Notes: generated by a model not told the origin, from the sequence alone. 64,000 bases of DNA from Aurantimicrobium sp. (GCA_024644865.1 JAHEGZ010000006.1:1-64000); one strand, 5' to 3'. Shown: positions 17,292 through 27,865, counted from the stretch's first letter. A program made the numbers and translations.

Positions 17292-18882
17292 CAAACACCT
17301 CCGGGCGCGGTAGCGGCAGAGCGGCCGAAGTCCAGTCTGCTGAGGCCTTGCGCGGCAGACTCAGGCGGAATCGCGCACCCTCGCCGGGCTTGCCCCAAGC
17401 CTCGAGAACACCGTTGTGAATGCGGGCGTCCTCGAGAGCGATCGACAGCCCCAGACCGGTTCCGCCCAGCGTGCGCTTTCGAGCAGCATCGGCGCGATAG
17501 AAACGGTCGAAGACCCGTGCGACCTGCTCCTCGGTCAAGCCGACACCGAGATCGTCGACAACCAGTGAGACCGCCTTCGCGTTCGAATCAACTTCCACGA
17601 GAATGCGCTTTCCTTCACCGTGCTCAATGGCATTGCCGAGCAGGTTCACGATGATGCGACGGATGCGCCCCGCGTCGACGAGCGCCTCACAGTGTCCGCC
17701 AGGCGAGACGACCTCAATCGTCGAACCGTACTCGCGCGCAATCGGTTCGAGGCTTTCGGCCACCTCGGATGCAAGCCGAACCAGGTTCGTCGGTTCGAGA
17801 TCAAGCGTGATGGTCTGGGCGTCGTACCGCGAGATCTCGAGCAGGTCGCTCAACAGACCCGAGAAACGGTCAAGACTTCCGTGCAGAGCCTCGACCGACT
17901 CCCGCGAGCTCGCATCAAACTGGTCACGCTTCTTGTAGAGGTGGTCACCGGCCAGACGAACGACGGTCAATGGCGTTCGCAGCTCGTGCGAGACATCGGC
18001 CACGAAGCGCTGCTGCATCGAGGAAAGCTCTTCGAGGCTAGTCACCTGGCGCTGCATGCTGCGGGCCATGTCGTTGAAGTTGCGGGCCAGGGTGGAGAGG
18101 ACATCCTCACCCAACTCAGGAACGCGAGCACTCAGGTCGCCACCGGCCAGCTTTTGGCTCGTCTCTGCTGCCACCTTGATGGGGCGAACGACCAGACGCG
18201 AGACGAACCAAGAAATACCACCGATGAGAATGAGCAACCCGAGACCGGCACCCCACAGCACTTGAGTGACAAAGGCAAGGGTTTGTTCCGAGTCGCCAAA
18301 GGAATAGGCGATGTAGAGCTCGTAGTCGCCAACCGAAGGCACCGCCACGAGCGAGCCAACGACCACACCGGGCACGGCCTTTCCGTCGCTCACGAGTGTG
18401 ACCGACTGCCAATACTGCGAGCCCTTGCCCGTCTCGACCGACTGACGCAGTGCCGAAGAAATTATCGAACCCGAAAGCTCGGGGCTGGCAAAGTTTTGCG
18501 GGGCGAGAGCCGAGTTTACGGTCGGGTCGACTCGATAGAAGGCGAGCAACGATGACGACGAGGTGTCTCGAATCGTGACGAGAGAGGAGTTCACGAGAGA
18601 TTGGAGTCCGGCACGATCGGTGGCCACCCCCGAATCGAAAATGCGCTGTGCGGCATCCGTCGCTCGTTGTGACTGCGTCAATACCTGGGTCAGGCGTGAC
18701 TGAAACAGGTCGTTGCTGACGGCCACCGACACGTACGAACCGGCCCCGATGATGGCGATGCCAGCGAATCCGACCGAGAGAACGACCGAGCGAAACTGAA
18801 GAGACCTGCGCCATTTACGAGGAATCTGGCGGGGCAAGCCCAGCCAGTCAATGTGGCGCAGCCACTTCAGAAATGAACGCAT
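17284..18882 (-). CDS. mtrB: Sensor histidine kinase MtrB
   Basis: A 532-residue membrane sensor kinase. It has a basic N-terminus, a first membrane helix (about 30-55), an extracytoplasmic sensor loop (about 55-205) and a second helix (about 205-230). HAMP, HisKA (FVADVSHELRTPLTVV phosphoacceptor motif) and HATPase_c (NLLGNAIEHGEGKRI; GTGLGLSIA) domains follow. It phosphorylates MtrA and couples cell-wall state with division and chromosome replication in Actinobacteria. It starts 9 nt after mtrA. Confidence 0.96.
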   Translation of the reverse strand: MRSFLKWLRHIDWLGLPRQIPRKWRRSLQFRSVVLSVGFAGIAIIGAGSYVSVAVSNDLFQSRLTQVLTQSQRATDAAQRIFDSGVATDRAGLQSLVNSSLVTIRDTSSSSLLAFYRVDPTVNSALAPQNFASPELSGSIISSALRQSVETGKGSQYWQSVTLVSDGKAVPGVVVGSLVAVPSVGDYELYIAYSFGDSEQTLAFVTQVLWGAGLGLLILIGGISWFVSRLVVRPIKVAAETSQKLAGGDLSARVPELGEDVLSTLARNFNDMARSMQRQVTSLEELSSMQQRFVADVSHELRTPLTVVRLAGDHLYKKRDQFDASSRESVEALHGSLDRFSGLLSDLLEISRYDAQTITLDLEPTNLVRLASEVAESLEPIAREYGSTIEVVSPGGHCEALVDAGRIRRIIVNLLGNAIEHGEGKRILVEVDSNAKAVSLVVDDLGVGLTEEQVARVFDRFYRADAARKRTLGGTGLGLSIALEDARIHNGVLEAWGKPGEGARFRLSLPRKASADWTSAALPLPRPEVFDA

Positions 18883-18891
18883 GACGAAGAG

Positions 18892-19569
18892 TTAGAGCGA
18901 ACCGGCGCGGTAACCGATTCCTCGCACCGTGGCGACAATCTGCGGGTTGTCGGGGTCGTGCTCGACCTTACTGCGCAGGCGCTGAACGTGCACATTGACC
19001 AGACGAGTGTCGGCCTTGTAGTGGTAACCCCACACCTCTTCGAGGAGCATGTCGCGCGTGAAAACCTGCGTGGGCTTGGACGCCAGAGCGGTCAGCAGGT
19101 TGAACTCGAGTGGCGTAAGCGAGATGGGAGAAGAACCGCGCCGAACCTCGTGCGCGTCAAGGTCGATGGTGAGGTCAGCGATGGTGAGCGTCGAGGCCGA
19201 CGACGGGGTGAGAGGGCGCAGGCGGGCACGGATGCGCGCAATAAGCACCGTCTCGTCAAACGGCTTGGTGAGGTAGTCATCGGCACCGGCCTCGAGGCCA
19301 GCAACGATGTCTTCACTGCTGTCTTTCGCGGTGAGCATGATGATCGGCGCGCCACTGACGGCACGGATCTGGCCACAGACTTCGATACCGGTCAGTCCGG
19401 GCAACATGACGTCGAGCAGCACCAGGTCGGGGGTCTGGGCGGTGAACGTAGCGAGCGCATCCGAGCCGTTGTCGCACATCACGGTGGAGTACCCGGCCTC
19501 GGCCAGAATGATTCCAACCATGGTTGCGACACCCGGGTCGTCTTCGACCACCAGGATTGTGGGGCTCAT
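18892..19569 (-). CDS. mtrA: Response regulator MtrA (OmpR/PhoB family)
   Basis: A 225-residue response regulator. The receiver domain (about 1-118) has the phosphoacceptor Asp in LVLLDVMLPG and the Lys in LTKPF. A winged-helix DNA-binding domain (about 128-225) ends in VRGIGYRAGSL. Three start codons lie in tandem (GTG 19575, ATG 19572, ATG 19569); the last is preferred because GAGG lies 5 nt before it. A TAGGGT hexamer at 19614-19619 suggests a leader of about 40 nt. MtrA controls cell-wall and division genes and is essential in mycobacteria. Confidence 0.96.
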   Translation of the reverse strand: MSPTILVVEDDPGVATMVGIILAEAGYSTVMCDNGSDALATFTAQTPDLVLLDVMLPGLTGIEVCGQIRAVSGAPIIMLTAKDSSEDIVAGLEAGADDYLTKPFDETVLIARIRARLRPLTPSSASTLTIADLTIDLDAHEVRRGSSPISLTPLEFNLLTALASKPTQVFTRDMLLEEVWGYHYKADTRLVNVHVQRLRSKVEHDPDNPQIVATVRGIGYRAGSL

Positions 19570-19691
19570 CATCACCTCGCGTCAGTGCTGAAACAAACGG
19601 AACGTTCTCCCCAACCCTAGCCGGTTCACTCCCGGGAGTTCCCGGGGAATTTGGGATGAATCCGCACAGGGACTCAGCCCTCCCGATGGAG

Positions 19692-21152
19692 TTAGTAGCG
19701 GTAGTGGTCTACCTTGTAGGGGCCCTCGACAGGAACGCCGATGTAGGCAGCCTGCTCGCTCGAAAGCTCGGTGAGTTGCACACCCAGAGCGTCGAGGTGA
19801 AGACGAGCTACCTTCTCATCGAGGTTCTTGGGAAGAACGTAGACGCCCACCGGGTAGTTCTCGGTGCGTGTAAACAGTTCAATCTGCGCGAGCACCTGGT
19901 TCGCGAACGAGTTGCTCATCACAAACGAGGGGTGACCCGTGGCGTTACCGAGGTTCATCAAACGACCCTCGCTCAGCACGAGGATGCTGCGACCCGAGGG
20001 CATGCGCCACTCATGCACCTGGGGCTTGATCTCGATGGCGACCGCACCAGCGAGCGACTCGAGTCCGGCCATGTCAATCTCGTTGTCGAAGTGACCCACG
20101 TTAGCCACGATGGCCTGGTGCTTAAGTGCGGTGAGGTGGTCGAGGGTGACCACGTTCTTGTTGCCCGTTGCCGTGACCAGAATGTCGACCTGGTCAATGA
20201 CCGACTCGAGGGTGGCCACCTGGTATCCGTCCATGGCTGCCTGAAGTGCGCAGATGGGGTCGATCTCGCTGACGATCACTCGAGCGCCCTGACCGCGAAG
20301 CGCTTCGGCGGAGCCCTTACCCACGTCACCGTATCCGCAGACGAACGCAACCTTGCCGCCGATGAGAACATCTGTTGCGCGGTTAAGTCCGTCGGGCAGC
20401 GAGTGACGAATGCCGTATTTATTGTCGAACTTGCTCTTGGTGACTGAGTCATTAACGTTGATGGCCGGGAACAACAGCTCTCCGGCGGCGAAGAACTCGT
20501 ACAGGCGGTGAACGCCCGTTGTTGTTTCTTCGGTGACACCGATGAGCTCATCGGCAATCGCGGTGAAGCGGCCGGGGTCAGTGGCAACGCTCTGCGCCAA
20601 GAGGCGCAATACGACGGCGTACTCGGCAGATTCCGCGGTCTGGGCACCGGGAACAGTGCCAGCAAGCTCGAACTCGCGGCCCTTGTGCACGAGCATGGTG
20701 GCGTCTCCACCATCGTCGAGAATCATGTTCGGGCCGGTCCAGCTAGCACCCTCGGCTGCAGCCTCAGCGCTCCAATCGAAAATGCGGTCGGTGCACCACC
20801 AGTACTCCTCGAGTGACTCACCCTTCCAAGCAAAAACTGGGCTTCCGGCCGGGGATTCGGGTGTTCCTGAGCCGACGACGATGGCCGCAGCGGCGTCGTC
20901 CTGGGTCGAGAAGATGTTGCAGCTCGCCCAGCGCACCTGTGCGCCCAGCGCAACCAGGGTCTCGATGAGAACCGCGGTCTGCACGGTCATGTGCAGCGAA
21001 CCGGCAACACGAGCGCCCTTGAGCGGCTGGCTCGCAGCGAACTCGGTGCGAAGCGCCATGAGTCCGGGCATTTCGTGCTCCGCCAAGCGAATCTGGTGAC
21101 GGCCGGCCTCGGCCAGCGAGAGGTCGGCAACTTTGAAGTCGAACGAGGGCAT
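19692..21152 (-). CDS. ahcY: S-adenosylhomocysteine hydrolase
   Basis: A 486-residue adenosylhomocysteinase that splits S-adenosylhomocysteine into adenosine and homocysteine, sustaining the methyl cycle. NAD-binding motif [10 protein letters not shown], substrate motifs around [16 protein letters not shown] and the C-terminal end DHYRY are all present. The length fits the form with the internal insertion common in Actinobacteria. It lies 20 nt after manB on the same strand. A 12-bp palindrome ACTCCCGGGAGT (19628-19639) lies between its stop and mtrA, of unknown meaning. Confidence 0.97.
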   Translation of the reverse strand: MPSFDFKVADLSLAEAGRHQIRLAEHEMPGLMALRTEFAASQPLKGARVAGSLHMTVQTAVLIETLVALGAQVRWASCNIFSTQDDAAAAIVVGSGTPESPAGSPVFAWKGESLEEYWWCTDRIFDWSAEAAAEGASWTGPNMILDDGGDATMLVHKGREFELAGTVPGAQTAESAEYAVVLRLLAQSVATDPGRFTAIADELIGVTEETTTGVHRLYEFFAAGELLFPAINVNDSVTKSKFDNKYGIRHSLPDGLNRATDVLIGGKVAFVCGYGDVGKGSAEALRGQGARVIVSEIDPICALQAAMDGYQVATLESVIDQVDILVTATGNKNVVTLDHLTALKHQAIVANVGHFDNEIDMAGLESLAGAVAIEIKPQVHEWRMPSGRSILVLSEGRLMNLGNATGHPSFVMSNSFANQVLAQIELFTRTENYPVGVYVLPKNLDEKVARLHLDALGVQLTELSSEQAAYIGVPVEGPYKVDHYRY

Positions 21153-21172
21153 GAGTGTCGTCTCTGTTGGGG

Positions 21173-22597
21173 TTAGGAGCGGATGAGGGAAAGAACTTCG
21201 TCGCGAATGCGAGCCATGGTCGACTCGTCGGCAGCCTCGACGTTAAGACGCAGGAGCGGCTCGGTGTTCGAAGGGCGCACGCTGAACCACCAGAACGCTT
21301 CGCCGTCGGCGACCGATCCGGTGATGGTCAACCCGTCGAGCCCGTCGACCGTGCCGCGATTTTCGAATGCCGAGCGGACACGAGCCGTGGCCGCCGTCAC
21401 GTCGGCCACAGTCGAGTTAATCTCCCCACTGAGCGCGTAGGGCGAGTACTTCGCAGTGAGCGTCGACAGTGGCTCTGGCTGCGAACCGAATTCGGCCAGC
21501 ACGTGCATCGCCGCCAGCATGCCGTTATCGGCACCCCAGAAGTTCTTGAAGTAGTAGTGCGCCGAGTGCTCCCCACCGAAGACGGCGCCGGTGGCAGCCA
21601 TCTGGTCTTTGATGAGCGAGTGGCCGACCTTCGTGCGCACGGGCGTTGCTCCGAGAGCGCGAATGGTCTCAGGCACGATGTTGGAGGTGATGAGGTTGTG
21701 GATGACGAAAATTTCTGAGCTCGGGTCTGCGTCTTGGGCGCGGGAAATCTCTCGGGCGGCGACAATGGCGGCGACGGCAGAGGGCGTGACCGCTTCACCG
21801 CGCTCGTCGACAACGAAACAGCGGTCGGCATCCCCGTCGAAGGCGAGACCGAGGTCGGCACCGTGCGCGGCGACCGCCTTTTGCAGGTCGACCAGGTTGG
21901 CCGGCTCCAGCGGGTTCGCCTCGTGATTCGGGAACGTGCCGTCGAGTTCGAAGTACATCGGAATGATCTCGATGGGCAGCGCCGCTAAGCCGGCGGCAGT
22001 GCCCAGAACGGCCGGAACGGTCAGTCCGCCCATTCCGTTACCGGCATCCACGACAACGCGAATAGGCCGGATGCTCGACAGGTCAACGAGCGAACGCAGG
22101 TAGGTCGCGTACTCGGCCAGCACATCGTGCTCGGCGTATTCGCCGGGCGCCTCGACCGAAGTAATGCCGTTGTCGAGGAACTCGATGGCTCGATCCCGGA
22201 TCGCGGCAAGACCGGTGTCGAGGCTGATGCCCTGAGCGCCAGCACGCGAAAACTTGATGCCGTTGTATTTGGCCGGGTTGTGACTTGCGGTGAACATAGC
22301 GCCGGGAACGTGCCACGAACCAGAAGCGAAATATGTTTCATCGGTCGAGCACAGACCGAGGTTGACCACGTTTGCACCGCGGGCCTGAGCGCCCCTGGCA
22401 AAGGCTCGAGCGAAGGTGGGCGAGGAATCCCGCATGTCGTGACCGATAACAACTCGCTGGCCCGCGCCCTTGACCTCGTCGATGAAACCAGCGCCGAGCG
22501 CCTCGACCATTTCTTCAGTCAGAGTCTCGCCGACAACACCGCGAACGTCGTATGCCTTGACGCTTGCGCGCAGCGAATCCGCCTGAGAATTAGTCAC
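21173..22597 (-). CDS. manB: Phosphomannomutase/phosphoglucomutase
   Basis: A 474-residue alpha-D-phosphohexomutase interconverting mannose-6-phosphate and mannose-1-phosphate. The phosphoserine loop is [11 protein letters not shown], the metal loop DGDADRC, and the phosphate-binding end [14 protein letters not shown]. With manA (28337-29539) and manC (54940-56061) in the same window it gives the complete route from fructose-6-phosphate to GDP-mannose. The GTG start at 22597 overlaps the DUF3499 gene stop by 8 bp, implying coupling. Confidence 0.93.
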   Translation of the reverse strand: MTNSQADSLRASVKAYDVRGVVGETLTEEMVEALGAGFIDEVKGAGQRVVIGHDMRDSSPTFARAFARGAQARGANVVNLGLCSTDETYFASGSWHVPGAMFTASHNPAKYNGIKFSRAGAQGISLDTGLAAIRDRAIEFLDNGITSVEAPGEYAEHDVLAEYATYLRSLVDLSSIRPIRVVVDAGNGMGGLTVPAVLGTAAGLAALPIEIIPMYFELDGTFPNHEANPLEPANLVDLQKAVAAHGADLGLAFDGDADRCFVVDERGEAVTPSAVAAIVAAREISRAQDADPSSEIFVIHNLITSNIVPETIRALGATPVRTKVGHSLIKDQMAATGAVFGGEHSAHYYFKNFWGADNGMLAAMHVLAEFGSQPEPLSTLTAKYSPYALSGEINSTVADVTAATARVRSAFENRGTVDGLDGLTITGSVADGEAFWWFSVRPSNTEPLLRLNVEAADESTMARIRDEVLSLIRS

Positions 22598-22796
22598 CAG
22601 ACAAGCTTAAGTGACGAATCACGCGCCAATCTCCGGGGGCGCTGAAGCTCCGAGCGTGCTCGACGCACAGGTCGTACCCTTCGCTCGCAACCGACGGCGA
22701 CAGTGGACCGATGGCGGCAACACGGCCCTCGTAGTCGTAGGTGAGCGTGAATGCAGCGGGTCGCACGCATCCTGGTTTGGTGCACGGTCGAGTCAT
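22590..22796 (-). CDS. DUF3499 protein (small zinc-ribbon-like)
   Basis: A 68-residue protein of unknown function. Cys pairs CTKPGC (about residues 5-10) and CVEH (about 44-47) look like a zinc site. It matches the DUF3499 family (Rv3258c in M. tuberculosis), which lies next to manB throughout Actinobacteria. The ATG at 22796 has TAGCCT 8 nt upstream. It shares an operon with manB through an 8-bp overlap and is divergent from the gene at 22843. Confidence 0.85.
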   Translation of the reverse strand: MTRPCTKPGCVRPAAFTLTYDYEGRVAAIGPLSPSVASEGYDLCVEHARSFSAPGDWRVIRHLSLSGD

Positions 22797-22842
22797 GATG
22801 TTTCAGGCTATCGACAGGCGCCGACAGCCGTAGCATGGAGCC

Positions 22843-23298
22843 ATGACTGACGCGGAAAACTCTGGGCTGACCTTCGGTCGTGCGCCCTCGCGGTCAGGCT
22901 CGCGCTCACGTCATGGGCGTGGGATGCGCTCTGCCGTGACCGGCCCCCTGCTGCCGATTCTCTACAGCCGAATCGAAAACTTCTACACCGTGGTTGCGCA
23001 GACCGTTCAGTACTTGCGCTCGATGTGGCCAAATGAACTCGCCGACGTACACATCGAGATAGCGAGCAACCCTCCGCGATCGTCACCTTCGAGCGAGGTG
23101 AGGCGATGGCTTGTTGACCCGGTGAATCAGCGCATCACGCTTTACCGCATCCCGATTCAGCGGTTGGGGCGTCTGCACCGCAACGACGACCTGCACCGAC
23201 AGATGGCGATTGAGTCGGCCGTGATTCACGCGGTCGCCGAGTATCTGGGCAAAGAGCCGTGGGAGCTGGGGCCCGAGGGTCTCGGTCGCGGGCACTAA
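22843..23298 (+). CDS. Metallopeptidase-family (zincin-like) protein with altered catalytic motif
   Basis: A 151-residue protein matching, from memory, the actinobacterial Rv3259-type 'metallopeptidase family', recognisable by the basic N-terminus with RHGRGMRS and the region LADVHIEIA. Related sequences carry an HE-containing zinc helix near the end. Here the aligned helix reads ESAVIHAVAEYLG, so no HExxH motif is present and peptidase activity is doubtful. The ATG at 22843 has TAGCAT exactly 6 nt upstream (leaderless). It is divergent from DUF3499 and convergent with the DUF5719 gene. Confidence 0.7.
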   Translation: MTDAENSGLTFGRAPSRSGSRSRHGRGMRSAVTGPLLPILYSRIENFYTVVAQTVQYLRSMWPNELADVHIEIASNPPRSSPSSEVRRWLVDPVNQRITLYRIPIQRLGRLHRNDDLHRQMAIESAVIHAVAEYLGKEPWELGPEGLGRGH

Positions 23299-23331
23299 CC
23301 AGCGCGCCAGAAGCAACGAGCGAGCTGCGAT

Positions 23332-24894
23332 CTAGCGCGGGTAGACGGTGATTGCCGAGCTCAGCCGACTCGCCGGCGGTACCGTGAAGGCCGACCCACG
23401 ACCGACATCGCGCAGGGTCACCGTGGCATAAAGCCCGGTCGCTCCCGAGAGCGAGTAAACCGTGCTCGCCGTCACAGGAATCACGAGCGACCCACCGGCG
23501 GGCACGCTGACAGATTCACCCGGCGCACCGACCGGTCCGAACTTTAGTGACACCGCGGCGTCCGTCGGGTTGAAGAGAGTCAAAGTCGGATGCCCACCCG
23601 CCGGCACAGCAACCAGGGTCTGCGCGCTGAGGGCCAGGGCCGAAGCGTTCCACGCGAAGTCTCCCCCGGGAATCGTCGGGCCCCCCGCGGTTGCGCCTGC
23701 CGGGGCATCGCCACCTACGTCAACGCCACCAACCGGCCCGGAACCGGCAGCGCTACTCGCCGACGGTGTGCTGGCCGCTGCCGCGGGAGTAACCGGAGCA
23801 ATGGGGTTATTCGGGCTCTGAATCGTGCGAACGGCTGCGACGAGCGGAACCTCTGAGGTCACCACCACCGTGTAGATGCCGTCGGTCACGCCGAGGAAAG
23901 GCAATTGCAGCACCTGACCGGCAGTGAACTTAGCCTTGATCACGGCGGGCTTCGTGGTGGCCGAGTAGACCGTGGCGGTCACCTCGGCGTCACGCGTTCC
24001 GGGCAGGAGTACGCGAATGGCCGGAGCAAGATCACTGGTCACGGCACCGCCCTCGCTGTCTTGACCGGCCATGCCCGTCAGCGCGACACCAGGAATAATT
24101 GCCGTCGTCGACGGGGCAGCACCCGGCTGCACCATTTCAACTCCGCTAGCCGTCACGACTCGGGTGACCGTCTGCTGCAGTGTTGCCAAGACCTGGCCAC
24201 CCGTGGTGGTGACGTGAACGACCGGGTCGACAATTCCGGGAGCGAACGAGGCAAGCGAGAGGATTCGCTGCGTATTGGCACTGACCAGAATCGCACTCAT
24301 GCCGGGAGCCTCGACGCGGCCCTTCTCGCTGAAAATCTCGAGCGAGACCGTGGCGTCAACTGCCAGAGCGTTGGAGAGAAGAAGGAGCGTGTTGCGACCA
24401 ACCTCGGTCGACCCACCCACGAGCCATTGATCCGTGGATGCTTCTGCGCAGGCCGTGGCAGCAAGCCCCGAGATGGAGTCGGCCCGAGCAGATTGCGACT
24501 GGGAGCCGGCAGCCAGAGCAGGGTCTTGGGGGTCGGTCGAGGGTTCGGAACTCAAGACTTGTGGGCCAAAGCTCGCGTTCGTCGCGGCGTTGTCGGGCGC
24601 GGGCAACGGCGTTTGTGCGATGGTCGTGCGACGCGCATCCGCCGTGATTTCGGGTGCGGCAAACGATTGGAAGACTGTGGCATCGCCCGGGCGAGAGGTG
24701 ATATCCACCAGGCCGCCAGGACAAATTCGAGTCTGTGCCGCGGGTGTGGGATCGACTGAGATCGACGCCGCGGTCAGTGACAGCGTAGGCACGGGGGCAA
24801 GCACTGCGAGCGCAACCACTCCAGCCGCAACGACCGCTCCGCCGATTCCGGCGAGGCTCATCAGTGAGGTACGCAGCGATTTACTCTTGCTCAT
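23332..24894 (-). CDS. DUF5719-type exported protein
   Basis: A 520-residue protein with one N-terminal membrane helix (about residues 12-35), so anchored outside the cell. The rest is beta-rich with repeated Ala/Thr/Val strands and a low-complexity Ala/Gly/Pro/Ser linker around residues 375-420. It resembles the DUF5719 proteins that Actinobacteria encode directly after a large family-2 glycosyltransferase. The ATG at 24894 has GGAGG 5 nt upstream and overlaps the glycosyltransferase stop by 14 bp, so the two are coupled. A role in cell-envelope glycan assembly is inferred from that pairing. Confidence 0.75.
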   Translation of the reverse strand: MSKSKSLRTSLMSLAGIGGAVVAAGVVALAVLAPVPTLSLTAASISVDPTPAAQTRICPGGLVDITSRPGDATVFQSFAAPEITADARRTTIAQTPLPAPDNAATNASFGPQVLSSEPSTDPQDPALAAGSQSQSARADSISGLAATACAEASTDQWLVGGSTEVGRNTLLLLSNALAVDATVSLEIFSEKGRVEAPGMSAILVSANTQRILSLASFAPGIVDPVVHVTTTGGQVLATLQQTVTRVVTASGVEMVQPGAAPSTTAIIPGVALTGMAGQDSEGGAVTSDLAPAIRVLLPGTRDAEVTATVYSATTKPAVIKAKFTAGQVLQLPFLGVTDGIYTVVVTSEVPLVAAVRTIQSPNNPIAPVTPAAAASTPSASSAAGSGPVGGVDVGGDAPAGATAGGPTIPGGDFAWNASALALSAQTLVAVPAGGHPTLTLFNPTDAAVSLKFGPVGAPGESVSVPAGGSLVIPVTASTVYSLSGATGLYATVTLRDVGRGSAFTVPPASRLSSAITVYPR

Positions 24895-27772
24895 CGTCAC
24901 CTCCGGCAAGGGCATCAGTGGGTTCAAACGCGATGGGCTCACTGTTCAACCCCGCGAGGTTTCGGCGCGGGCGAATGTCGGCCTGGGGAATACCGGTGGG
25001 GATGGCCAACAGCAGTGTCAGCAAGAGGACTAAGAGCTGACCGGCCAAGATGATGGCTCGCCACGGTTGCGTTGCGCTCGAGGGGGTGAGGCTGGCGCTG
25101 TGTTCAGTGTCGGGAGTTGCAAATCTCCAGAGCAGACCAAAGTCTGTCTTGCCCACCGACTCGAGACTCGGGTTCGCATCCAGCGCGACCATGGCGCGCG
25201 CGGTCATCTCAGTGGCCTGCGTGGTGACCGAGGATCCCGGCGCGTTGGCCGCTGGTGCGAGAAGAACTGAACCGATGCCGAGATCGGTGAGGGCTCGGCG
25301 AGAATCATTGCCACTGAGCGAAGACAGGTTGGCCACGACGGTGGCAAGTTCACGCGCGCCGGCGTTGACGTTCGTGGCAGTACTGAGCGCGGTCGAACTG
25401 TTATTCAGGGAGGCGCCCACATTGCGCTCGAGTGTAGCCGCGAGGCCGCCATTGGGCTGCGCCGTCAAAATGAGCGTTCCGAGTTGCGGGTCGGTGTGCG
25501 CCCGAGCGACAACGTAGGCCGGAAGGGTTTGCCCGTTCGAGGGCGCCACAACTTCGGTGCCACGAACCAGGCCGACAGCCATGGGCAACGCCAGAACGGT
25601 GACCGCCAGGAGTCCAGCCACCGCGGGATAGATCGAGAATCGGCGCAATACAGACATGCCCGAGGCTGCTGCCACCAACAGGGCAAGCCACATCACGCTC
25701 AGTGCCGAACCGGGCCAGAGCGGCACCGGAATGCTGCCGACGAACGCGACGCTGATGGATGCGGCCGCAATCGCACTGACCAGACCGAGAAGCGCCACGA
25801 GCAGGGCCAGCTGCGCGCGAATCGGCGTGGGTGAGAAGAGTCCGGCCACGGCCATGGCGGCCAGGAGCGCAACGAGCACGACAACCACGATGACCGTCAC
25901 GGCGTTGAGCGTTCCCGGGGCACTGCCGGTGAGATCGATCCAGCCTCCGAGTCCGCGCGCCGGGAAGCCAAGCGCGAGCTGCCAGTGCGGGGCAAGGCGG
26001 GCGGTCACGGTTGCGCCCGGGTCGGCCAGCAGGGCAACCGGGTTGCCCGCAAAGATTTGCCAGAGCGCAATGGGCGCGAAAAGAGCCAGGGCCGGCAGCG
26101 GTATGGCCAAGAATCGTGCCACGTATCGACCGGTCAGGCTGACGGCACCAATCCACACCAGAATCAGAACCGGCCCCAGTGAAGGCGCGCAAGCTAAGAC
26201 GGCAGCAAAGAGCAGCGCAGCCGTGGCGGACGCCGCCCACGAACGCACCGCGCGAAGTGCCGCATAGGCCAGCCAGGGAAGCAGGATGTGAGCGATAACC
26301 GCGGTCGGGCGTCCGTCGGACAGCGCAACAAGAAGCGTCGGGGCAAGGCCGTAACCGACGCCGACGAAGGCACGGATGACCGGGCGCGGGCTCAATCGAG
26401 AGGCGAACATCCACGCGCCGAGGCCGGCCGCGGGAATCGCAATGAACCAGAGCGCAACCAGCGAAAGCGTGGGGTCCCACCACGTGAAGGTCGCCAGCGC
26501 AGCAGCGACATAGCTAAACGGATCGGCGGGGGCGAGCGTACCCAGGGCGCCCTCGCGCCAGCCGAACATGACCTGACTCCAGGCGCTGGGCACATCGGTA
26601 GCCAAGGGAAGAAGTGCCCCGCCAGAGATGGCACTCGATCCAATGAGCGGTGACATCACAACGAGCGACACAAGTGTGAGCGCCAGAGTGACCCACGCCC
26701 CGCCCGATGCGAAGAAGTAGATGGGCACGTGATGCCCGTGCAATCGAATGCGCAGGGCTTCGCGGGCGAGCGCGTTTCGACGTCGAACCTCCGCAAAGGG
26801 CATGCGCAGAGCATCCAAGCTCGACCACGGCGCGGTGCGAGTTCGCTTCAGGTTCTTGCGCGAGCGTCGAAGCGACAGTCCGTCAAACATGACCGCGAGA
26901 GTTGCGCCGATCTCGGGGCCGACAGCCGTTGGCCGTTTGCCCAACAGCAAACCGATGATGCGCCACAGCGCGTTGGGCAGAAGTCCGAGCCAGTGCCAGA
27001 ACACGCCAAGGCCTCGGGTGTAGGCAAGTCGTCGGTACAGAGCAGCCGTGCGAACCTGGCGAGCGCGACGAACGCTCGCACGGTAGTCGTCACCACCGTC
27101 GGGGCCGATTACTCCGTCGCCGGCAGTGCGAACGCGGGCGTTCGGAACGACCTCAACGCGGTGCCCGGCTAGTCGGGCACGAATACAAAAGTCGAGGGCG
27201 TCATCGGCGACTCCCAATCCCTGGTCAAAACCACCAAGGTGGCGCCACACATGCTCGCGCACGAGCATTCCGTTGGCACCCACGGCCATGACGTCGCTGC
27301 GCGAGTCGTGCTGCGCCTGATCGAGTTCGTCGTCGACGAGCGACACGGTGCGTCCCCAGCCGGTGATGGTCTGTCCGAACTCGCGAATGTAATCCCCGCG
27401 ATTCCAGTCCATCTGCTTGGGTCCAACGATGGCGACGGATGGGCTGACCTCGAGTGCTCCGAGCAGCCGGGCGAGCGCATCCGGGGCAGGATCAGAGTCT
27501 TGGGCCAGAAGCCAGAAGAAGCCTGAGTCGCCAGCGTCATCGAGCGTGTCAACGGCCCGACGCACTGCCTCGCCAAAACTCACCTCGGATGTCAGGCTCA
27601 CGGTTGATCCCGCGATCGACGACAGGGCCGCGGAAACTCCCGGCGTGCTGCCATTATCAACCTTGACCACCTGGTCGGGCGCGCGGGTCTGTGCCGCGAG
27701 AGCTCGAAGCGTGCGAGCTAAATGCTCGCCGTCTTCGTGGGCGACAATAATCGCGACAACTCTCGGCTCCAT
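24881..27772 (-). CDS. Large membrane glycosyltransferase, family 2
   Basis: A 963-residue protein. The N-terminal GT-A domain (about 1-260) starts VVAIIVAHEDGEHLARTLRAL and carries DNGS and the DxD-like QDSDPAP. At least ten membrane helices follow (about 350-720), then an extracytoplasmic domain (about 730-905), a last membrane helix (about 910-930) and an acidic tail. This architecture is typical of actinobacterial cell-wall polysaccharide transferases. The ATG at 27772 has TAGGCT 9 nt upstream. It forms a translationally coupled pair with the DUF5719 gene. The sugar and acceptor are unknown. Confidence 0.85.
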   Translation of the reverse strand: MEPRVVAIIVAHEDGEHLARTLRALAAQTRAPDQVVKVDNGSTPGVSAALSSIAGSTVSLTSEVSFGEAVRRAVDTLDDAGDSGFFWLLAQDSDPAPDALARLLGALEVSPSVAIVGPKQMDWNRGDYIREFGQTITGWGRTVSLVDDELDQAQHDSRSDVMAVGANGMLVREHVWRHLGGFDQGLGVADDALDFCIRARLAGHRVEVVPNARVRTAGDGVIGPDGGDDYRASVRRARQVRTAALYRRLAYTRGLGVFWHWLGLLPNALWRIIGLLLGKRPTAVGPEIGATLAVMFDGLSLRRSRKNLKRTRTAPWSSLDALRMPFAEVRRRNALAREALRIRLHGHHVPIYFFASGGAWVTLALTLVSLVVMSPLIGSSAISGGALLPLATDVPSAWSQVMFGWREGALGTLAPADPFSYVAAALATFTWWDPTLSLVALWFIAIPAAGLGAWMFASRLSPRPVIRAFVGVGYGLAPTLLVALSDGRPTAVIAHILLPWLAYAALRAVRSWAASATAALLFAAVLACAPSLGPVLILVWIGAVSLTGRYVARFLAIPLPALALFAPIALWQIFAGNPVALLADPGATVTARLAPHWQLALGFPARGLGGWIDLTGSAPGTLNAVTVIVVVVLVALLAAMAVAGLFSPTPIRAQLALLVALLGLVSAIAAASISVAFVGSIPVPLWPGSALSVMWLALLVAAASGMSVLRRFSIYPAVAGLLAVTVLALPMAVGLVRGTEVVAPSNGQTLPAYVVARAHTDPQLGTLILTAQPNGGLAATLERNVGASLNNSSTALSTATNVNAGARELATVVANLSSLSGNDSRRALTDLGIGSVLLAPAANAPGSSVTTQATEMTARAMVALDANPSLESVGKTDFGLLWRFATPDTEHSASLTPSSATQPWRAIILAGQLLVLLLTLLLAIPTGIPQADIRPRRNLAGLNSEPIAFEPTDALAGGDDEQE

Positions 27773-27844
27773 ATCTAGGACAGCCTAAAAGTGCCCCCGT
27801 CGAGCAGACCCTAGGCGGGCAGGCGTGGCGGGGTATCGCATCAC

Positions 27845-27865
27845 TAAAAGCCCGGAAAACCGGGT
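27845..27865 (-). terminator. Rho-independent terminator after whiB
   Basis: Read on the minus strand, CCCGG, a TTTT loop and CCGGG form a strong hairpin (27851-27864), followed by CTTTTA. It lies about 20 nt beyond the whiB stop codon, in the correct orientation for that gene. Confidence 0.65.

Noticed and set aside
19628-19639. ACTCCCGGGAGT palindrome between mtrA and sahH as an operator
   Set aside because: It is GC-rich, I noticed no second copy, and it lies in a plain gap; a chance palindrome cannot be excluded.
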